Of a DNA stretch of 64,000 nt, positions 57,869 to 64,000 are shown piece after piece. A program made the position numbers and the translations under genes. A model generated the notes under the pieces. The model had not been told where the DNA came from and searched no databases. It saw only the letters and a list, made by a program, of their open reading frames with translations. Positions within the stretch are counted from its first letter, which is position 1. Each line of letters starts with the position of its first letter. Source of the stretch: Solicoccozyma terricola (taxonomy: Eukaryota > Basidiomycota > Tremellomycetes > Filobasidiales > Piskurozymaceae); contig BCLD01000005.1 in assembly GCA_001600875.1 (NCBI GenBank), forward strand, positions 383,332 through 447,331. Reading direction: 5' to 3'.

Positions 57869-58834
57869 TATCGATTGCTAGGTAATCTGTCTGTGGCTGC
57901 GAAGGGTTGGGTGGTTTGACGATGACACTGCCCATAATCTCATCTGTGCGGTAGAGTTGGGATTTAACTATAGCGGAAGCAGTGGCGAGGCGGATCTAAG
58001 TGTCCTCTTGGAAATGTCACATGGTCGTCTGGAAGCACCTGGTATACGAATCCAGACCATTGAGGAATGGCGCAGCAGCCCGTTTTGTCTCGGCGCCATA
58101 AAGCGCCTACTCGTAAATAACCACAACCGAATTGTTCAGCTGGCAGCTGCTGAGGGCCTCAGGAGATCCCTTGCAAATCGATCTGTTGTAAGCAAGCTGT
58201 CCTTTAGACAGGACAGGATGTTCCTTAACCCAGTGAGACCCACAACCTTACAGCAACCGCGACAAGTGCCTAATCTCATCATAGGCGATGCTGACCCAAT
58301 CCCACTCTGCTAAACATCTGATAAAATCGTTAGTCTCGGCTGGGTCCTCTCTTGACGGACGGCGTAGGGGACGGGGTGAATTTGACGATTCAGCTACGGC
58401 GTCCAAATTCTTGATGCGAACAAGAAGGTCCTGTTCTCCTTTTTAGGTTCCCCAGCCCGTCGTACCTCAGGATACACACTCGCTACGGGGGCGAGAGACC
58501 ATGTCGCTGTCCGATTGTGAGTGTAGAATAGAATACATACTGCTCGCTGGAGCGTGGGTCAGGTGATGGGGGGCGATTCTCACGGGCCAGCAAATGCTTT
58601 GCCACACGGGTAACGGTCGGCGTAATGCTAGAGCGACGCGCGACTGACCGCCACCTTTTCGGCGTTGGTTCAAAGGGCAAACCACACGAGCCTAGCAGGG
58701 CACCTTTCACGACACTTGAATCGATGCGTAGACATAGACTGAGAGATCCATAGCAGCTTCCGCTCGGCCCGCTCCACGGGGTATCGCGCCTGGCAAATTA
58801 ACTCACTCAGAGCAGAAAGACGGCAACAACACGA
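57869..58834. other. No gene recognised
   Basis: A plus-strand frame at about 57957-58313 (119 codons, basic and leucine-rich, TTG or later ATG start) has no recognised family. The rest shows no structure I can name. Confidence 0.3.
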
Positions 58835-59690
58835 TATCGCAGCGCATCTCAAGGCGTGACCCCACGGGTCTCCATACTGGGCATAGCATCTCCATGTTTC
58901 ACAATCACTCTGGAGCAAAGGGCACCATGACTTCCGGACTTATACACTACTGCAACTAGGTTCACACGCAGTCATCACACTACCTGGCGAAACCCCATTC
59001 CCCCTTCTCTCTTTCACCTTCCGTTTTCTGAGACCCCTGCCCTGTGTCCCCTCCTCCATACGAAATTCCTTGGCACGGCATGCAACACACTCACGCGTGG
59101 TCTTCTCCCCCATACTCGATATGTTCGGGACCAGTGACAAAAGGGGACGAGTTGGATTTTCGGGGGCCCTTCTCCCAGAAATTGACTGCACCGTCCATCG
59201 CTTGGCCGTTTACCTCTTGGCCGTCCACCGCTTGTATTTCTGCACATTCAGGCTGCCGTACTAGTGGCATACAATCCACCCAGTCGCGCAGAACTGGATG
59301 GATGTTGATGATCAACAGGATGACGAAGATGGCCGCAAACACCCCAATCATGATTGAGAAAGCGTATTGAGCATTGTGATCGTGATGGGAATGATTATCC
59401 GAGACTGTCACGTGTTGAGCACTCAAGTGCCGCCGAGGTGATCACGTCCGAAGCCCGGGCGGTTCCGTCCGACCACATCAGGTAAAATAGCATCGGGCAA
59501 GGCATATACAAGCACCAAGCTACCCGATAGTCTCGCATCCATGCGCACTCGCGCGGCACTCCTCGTGACGATCGGGTCATTCCTATTGAAGATGCTTGAA
59601 ATCGTCGCAACTGGGAACCGCAGCGCCACCGTGTTCGCGGTCACTTGTGTCGTTTTTGCGTAAGAGATTGCTAGCTCGACAGCGTTGAAC
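58835..59690 (-). pseudogene. Rearranged partial copy of the rhodopsin/MFS locus
   Basis: 58835-59385 repeats 25480-26030: the 3' flank (CTCAAGGCGTGACCCCACGG) and the last exon of the fucose-permease-like gene (NAQYAFSIMIGVFAAIFVIL to the acidic tail, stop 59091), with a few substitutions and a short insertion (SPFVTG). Directly after, 59395-59690 matches 28780-29030 in inverted orientation, that is, the 5' end and upstream region of the rhodopsin-like gene (GCGGTTCCCAGTTGCGACGA, GGTCGGACGGAACCG, ACACGTGACAGTCTCGG). The middle of the locus is missing. Not functional as a transporter. Confidence 0.8.
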
Positions 59691-59984
59691 GAAACGAAGT
59701 TCAGCATCAGTTTGGCTCGCGATTGACATTGATACCTCCGGTGGTGAACCAACATGTACCTCCGAATTGACATCCCATCCGTTATGTGAAGTATCCTCTG
59801 CTGCCCTTCCTTTCTTGCATGGTCAGATTCCTACATGTGCATGGTTTTGCGCTTGCGAGGTTTCGTGGTTTCCTGTTCTTGTTACATTTTCTCCGGATTC
59901 GCCATTGGGTCATCCTGGTCATCCTATTGCACAGTCACATGGCCATCTTGTTGCTCTTCTCCCGCGCTGGCTACTGGCTGGAGT

Positions 59985-60490
59985 TGTTTGAGATGGATTG
60001 GCCGGAAGTATTGGCACTGCTTCCCGTGGATGCACGGTGCCTCCCTCACCTGCCGCTGACCTCCTCGAAAAGCGGGATCGCCTCCTCGAAGCTTGCCCTT
60101 GCCTCGCGGGTGTTGATTGCATTTGAGCGACGTCGCCCAGGCCAGAAATGCAGCGAGCCTTGCCCTGACTGACACTGACCTCCTGATAGAGTGAGATCGC
60201 TTCCAGGTACCTCGCTTTCGCCTCGTCGTACTTGGACTGCATACGTCGCCCAGGCCGTGGATGCAGTTCGCCTTCCCCTGACTGCCACCGACTTCCTCGT
60301 AGAGCGGGATCGCTTCCAGGTACCTCGCTCTCGCCTCGTCGTACTTTGACTGCATACCAGCGACGTCGCCCAGGCCGTGGATGCAGGGAGCCTTACCCCC
60401 CCTGCCGCTGACCTCCTCATAGAGCTGGATCGCTTCCAGGTACCTCGCTCTCGCCTCGTCTTACTGTGACTGCATACCAGCGACGTCGCC
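59985..60490 (-). CDS. TPR repeat array, fragment
   Basis: About 120-base tandem units on the minus strand encode MQSKYDEARARYLEAIPLYE-type helices followed by EVGGSQGKANCIHGLGDV: a 40-residue tetratricopeptide-type unit. Three near-identical units and a diverged fourth (STREARASFEEAIPLFEEV) are seen. Frame changes between units by small indels, and one unit has a stop in place of Lys. Such arrays form the C-terminus of fungal NLR-like and other signalling proteins; no nucleotide-binding or effector domain lies in the window next to it. Probably a decayed fragment. Confidence 0.6.
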
Positions 60491-60656
60491 CACTTGAACC
60501 TAGAAGGGATCGCAAACATAGGACCCGCAAGGATAATAAAGGGGTTCCTGAGAAAATCGATGCGGGTGTACTGGATGAGGTGTGTCAATGCTAGTTTGGA
60601 TGCTGTGAGGAAGCAATTCATGATTGGTGAGGGATACTTTCTCGTTGCGTGCAGTG

Positions 60657-60877
60657 TGTTAAGAGGAATGGAATGGACTGGGATCTCTGCCTCAGCAACT
60701 ATAGTGATGTTTTAGAGTAGGTAGTTACAAGAGAGCCTACCTGGGATCTCTGCCTCAGCAACTATAGTGATGTTGTAGAGTAGAGAACCCATTTGGTGGT
60801 GAGGCGAGTAAAGCAGTTGAGGTGGACGCGACGTAGCCATGATAACCTAGACACGTGAAGAGTGCCGATATTCAACA
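60657..60877 (-). repeat. LTR-A, minus orientation
   Basis: TGTTAAGAGGAATGG to CCGATATTCAACA, 221 bases, with the same internal direct repeats as 29521-29736. A polypurine-like tract (minus-strand GAGCGAGGGGG) is adjacent at about 60878-60895. Confidence 0.8.
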
Positions 60878-60977
60878 CACCCCCTCGCTCGAGCGTGGGA
60901 GGCAGGAGAGCTGGGTTTTGGCATCCAGGCCCAGGTGGTGCAAAGCCACGTAAGACAACATCATCCAGACTGCCCCA

Positions 60978-61867
60978 CTACCTTGTCGGTGCCGTCTCAA
61001 TCCCCATCCTTGTACGAAGACTTGTGAAGACGTCAGAGCCTAGAGGTTTGGTGAGGATATCTGCAAGGTTGTCCTCTGTAGGGACGTGCAATAATTCCAC
61101 AGTGTTATCGAGTACCTTGTCCCTGAGGAAATGATGGCGAATGTCAATATGCTTGGATCGATCATGGTTGACGGGGTTCTTCGAGAGTAGGATTGCGGCA
61201 TTGTTGTCATTTAGGATAGGTAGTGGTCCTGATATCCCTTGTCCGAGTTCCTCAAGAAGTTGGAGCCAGATAGCTTGCCTTGTTGCATCTGCTGAGGCCA
61301 TGTATTCCGCCTCCATGGTGGAGAGAGCGGTAGTGGGTTGACGTCGTGATTTCCAAGCTACTGGTCCTCCAAAGGTCTTGAAGAGATAGCCAGTAGTTGA
61401 TCGCCGAGTGTCCAAACATCCTCCCCAGTCTGCATCTGCATACCCAAGCACAATTCGCTTGCCTGATGTCCCATCAAANGTCAAGCAGAGGTCGGAGGTA
61501 CCACGCAGGTATCNAAGGAGATGTCTTGCTGCATGGACATGTGTCTTATTCCATTTGCTTGCTGTGCGAGCCAGGATACCAGCAGCATGTGCGATGTCAG
61601 GTCGAGTGATGGTTGCTGCATACATGATTGATCCCACCAGAGAAGGATATTCCTCATGACGAGCAGCATCAAATTCTTCATCCGTTGCAGGTATCGACTT
61701 GAAGTTAGTCGGGAGTGGAGTTTTCACCGGCTTGCAGTCTGCCATGTCAAAGCGGTCGAGTACTGACTCGATGTAGTGTTCCTGGGAAACAAACAGTTTC
61801 CTTTCAGCCCGGTTCCGGAAGACATTGAAGCCAAGGAAGTAGGAGACAGGTCCACCATCAGAGCATT
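60978..61867 (-). mobile_element. Copia Pol 3' part (RNase H), truncated
   Basis: Close relative of 29808-30700: ADCKPVKTPLPTNFKSIPAT, STMEAEYMASADATRQAIWL, NDNNAAILLSKNP, HVPTEDNLADILTKPL, ending MGIETAPTR. The homology breaks at 61867 (TTCAAAGC), directly against a plus-oriented LTR-B. Confidence 0.85.
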
Positions 61868-61873
61868 CAAAGC

Positions 61874-62193
61874 TGTTGAATATAGACGCATCCGGTCATA
61901 GAACAATAGGCAACAGGACTCAAGATGGAAAGAACGTTGTAAGCACGAATGTCTCAAGGACTAGTGTGAGACATAAAGAAGTGAGACAGGGAAACAATGG
62001 ATCTAAGTGCATTCCATTGTTATAGGTCAACAACACTATTGTTGACTTAGGCAGAAGGGTAACCGATTTCTCTATTGTTCTAAGCCGCTCCTGCATCTAT
62101 ATAGTCAGGGTAAGCGAGCTAGAGATTGTCGTTGTATTGAAGAAGCACCCATATCCAATACTTTCACCTGCCTACAACCTTTGTCGAACAACA
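61874..62193 (+). repeat. LTR-B, 5' of gag
   Basis: TGTTGAATATAGACGCATCC to TCGAACAACA, 320 bases, matching the solo copy at 36447. Followed by GATTAAGAGTCGTAAG, a possible primer-binding region, and a 70-base leader before gag. Confidence 0.8.
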
Positions 62194-62267
62194 GATTAAG
62201 AGTCGTAAGACNATCAATCCAGGCAACACAATCGATAAACCCTAGTCACATCGCCTAACAAGTCGCC

Positions 62268-62999
62268 ATGTCGGAAGAGACATCAGCGAAGGTTTCGCTA
62301 TCCGATATTCCGGTGTTGAAGAGCAATGCCAACTACGCTGCATGGAAGCAAGCGGTAGAGAATCAGTTAATGATAACTGGAGCAATTGGAATAGTCGATG
62401 GAAGCGAAGAAGAACCTTACCGAGCAGCACCGGGTGCCGGAGCGGTAGCGTCAAGGATGACAAGAGCAGGGTCGGCGCCACCAACGGCGATCGAATCGAC
62501 AACGACAAAGGCATTGACGGTGGAAGAGAGGAAGGAATGGCGTCTCTGGAAGAAGATGGAAGTCAAGGTGCAAGGTATCATTAGAGCCACCGTCTCTAGT
62601 GGTATCATGTTTGACCTTGATGAACTAAAGTCAGCAAAGGCCATGTGGGACCACATTGCGAAGCGGCACAAGCAAGATTCACCTGAGGAACAAGCAATCA
62701 TCCGGGATGCATTAGCTACTATCAGGCTACCAGAGAACTGCAACGCCGATCGAATGGAGGCTCATGTGGAGGAGTTCAACAGTTTGATGCTGAGAGCAAG
62801 AACTGCCGGTATCATGTTCACCCAGGATGAAAGGATTGTACGCTTCATGGCTACCCTTCCACGTTCCATGTCGATCCTCCGTTATTCATTCCGGACAATG
62901 GAAGAGTCGAAGAGGACATGGGAGGAGGCCATGAATAGCTTGCTGCCAGTGAGGCCAATCGGCAGAGCGGTGAGCTTCCAGGAAGGTTTGAGGCGTTGA
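62268..62999 (+). mobile_element. Copia-type Gag with antisense Pol tail
   Basis: MSEETSAKVSLSDIPVLKSN, then NYAAWKQAVENQLM (the NY-x-x-W motif), a spacer and the UBN2-like Gag core: AKAMWDHIAKRHKQDSPEEQ, IRLPENCNADRMEAHVEEFN, FMATLPRSMSILRYSFRTME. The last residues (SLLPVRPIGRAVSFQEGLRR) come from about 62 bases that are the reverse complement of Pol coding sequence (compare 31316-31376), so the Gag C-terminus is replaced. One N in the leader. Confidence 0.85.
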
Positions 63000-63335
63000 G
63001 GTCGTCTGGGACTATATAATACCTAGATTATCGAGGTAGAGATGTGGAAGAAGACTTCACCGAATATCATTCCCAGTTTTGCCACCACTTTATTCGTAAC
63101 AAATGCGACACATGAAGAGTGTTGGAACTGTCACAAGACTGGCCATTTCGCTCGAGACTGTTGGGCACCCCAGAGTGATGCAAACAAGAAGACATTCGAG
63201 CGATCTAAGGAGAGTCATCATTTCCTCAGGGACAAGGTACTCGATAACACTGTGGAATTATTGCACGTCCCTACAGAGGACAACCTTGCAGATATCCTCA
63301 CCAAACCCCTAGGCTCTGATTTATTCACACGTTGA
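63000..63335 (+). mobile_element. Gag zinc knuckle fused to Pol end, internally deleted element
   Basis: A frame from about 63042 gives HEECWNCHKTGHFARDCWAP (C-x2-C-x4-H-x4-C zinc knuckle), then switches at about 63210 to SHHFLRDKVLDNTVELLHVP and ADILTKPLGSDLFTR, the end of RNase H. Protease, integrase and RT are absent, so the element is a non-autonomous deletion derivative. Confidence 0.8.
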
Positions 63336-63542
63336 ATATCGGCACTCTTCACGTGTCTAGGTTATCATAACAACGTGGGCGTCCATCTAAACTCTACTCG
63401 TCTCACCACCAAATGGGCTCTCTTCTCTTCAACATCACTATAGTTGCTGAGGCAGAGATCCCAGGTAGGCTCTCTTGTAACTACTGTCATTAACATCGCT
63501 ATAGTTACTGAGGCAGAGATCCCAGTCTATTCCTCTTAACAC
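63330..63542 (+). repeat. LTR-A, plus orientation
   Basis: GTTGAATATCGGCACTCTTC to CCTCTTAACA, with the doubled CAGAGATCCCAG segment. It is the inverse of the LTR-A at 60657-60877, so 60657-63542 is bounded by inverted LTR-A copies. Confidence 0.8.
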
Positions 63543-63866
63543 CAGAGGACATCCTCGAACCGACATCGTTATGTGGCAAGTCATATTTGTGAGCGCCGTT
63601 CAGTTTCCTTTCCTCTCCTCAGTCTCATCATCGTTGTGATGCTCGAGCTCGAATGCAGCTTGAGAGGCAGGAGAGCTGGTTGGGAATTCGAGAGGAAGAC
63701 GTGTCTGGGGCCATCGCGAGGCCGAAGAAGCTGCTCTTGCACCGTTGCAAATGATCGTGTTAAGGATGATGGCTACACGCCGGTCGCGGATGAAGAGCTT
63801 GGTGTCATCCGTGCCGGAGAAGGCGGAAAAATTGGTAACTTAGGTGGACATGTTGGAGATCAGAAG
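63543..63866. other. Open frame leading into hexanucleotide repeat
   Basis: A frame from about 63745 reads KDDGYTPVADEELGVIRAGE and [20 protein letters not shown], running into the repeat as SQSRSQ; it may be an exon of a gene extending beyond the window. No family recognised. Confidence 0.3.
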
Positions 63867-63907
63867 CGGAGCCAGAACCGGAGCCAGAGCCGGAGCCAGA
63901 GCCGGAG

Positions 63908-63998
<91 letters not shown>

Positions 63999-64000
63999 CA
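63867..64000 (+). repeat. GAGCCA hexanucleotide microsatellite
   Basis: About 22 units of GAGCCA (first units GAACCG/GAGCCG variants) running off the window end. In frame it would encode Ser-Gln (or Glu-Pro) repeats. Confidence 0.9.

Overview
The window looks like a chromosome segment of a filamentous or dimorphic fungus, most likely a basidiomycete and possibly a tremellomycete. The evidence is: genes cut by many short GT-AG introns (about 50-90 bases), typical fungal families (NmrA-like, fungal rhodopsin-like, L-fucose-permease MFS, xylitol-dehydrogenase-like, TauD dioxygenase, RTG2-like phosphatase), a bacteriorhodopsin-type opsin, Ty1/copia retroelements, and short C4-5TAA (TTAGGGG-type) telomere-like tracts. 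Species cannot be fixed from sequence alone. Scattered single Ns and a 181-base N gap show an imperfect assembly, so some one-base frame breaks may be errors rather than mutations.

Layout. 0-7 kb: dienelactone hydrolase fragment (-), a MARVEL-like four-helix membrane protein (+), an NmrA-like protein (-). 7.0-8.3 kb: a nuclear copy of the mitochondrial large-subunit rRNA beside degenerate telomere-like repeats, then a MITE-like repeat. 8.27-18.66 kb: a direct duplication of about 4.4 kb carrying a Ser/Thr/Pro-rich protein of unknown function with cysteine clusters. Both copies are damaged, and the second copy interrupts a sugar transporter. 19.6-25.3 kb: poorly recognised genes and a damaged opsin between copia fragments. 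25.7-28.8 kb: a fungal-rhodopsin-like domain reading in frame into an L-fucose-permease-like MFS transporter. 29.5-32.7 kb: copia element lacking its 5' part. 33.7-35.2 kb: a secreted beta-trefoil lectin.

36.4-39.4 kb: solo LTRs, a second MITE-like copy, NIF3-like exons, and a third, nearly identical, inverted copy of the unknown gene that ends exactly at a telomere-like repeat. 39.5-50.4 kb: DHA1-type MFS transporter, GDPD fragment, small unknown gene, zinc-dependent polyol dehydrogenase, and YtcJ-type amidohydrolase. 51.2-51.9 kb: rhodopsin-like exon spliceable in frame to a DUF1479 oxygenase end. 53.8-57.9 kb: copia RT scrap, TauD-type dioxygenase, Ppx/GppA (RTG2-like) protein. 58.8-64 kb: rearranged second copy of the rhodopsin/MFS locus, TPR array, nested chimeric copia elements with two LTR types, and a hexanucleotide repeat.

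Functionally the intact genes suggest catabolism and transport of small substrates (polyols, sulfonates or other organic acids, amides, sugars). The main theme is genome rearrangement: exon-level chimaeras, segmental duplications, telomere-like tracts at breakpoints, and retroelement template switching. Sense-strand poly-C tracts are also recurrent in introns.
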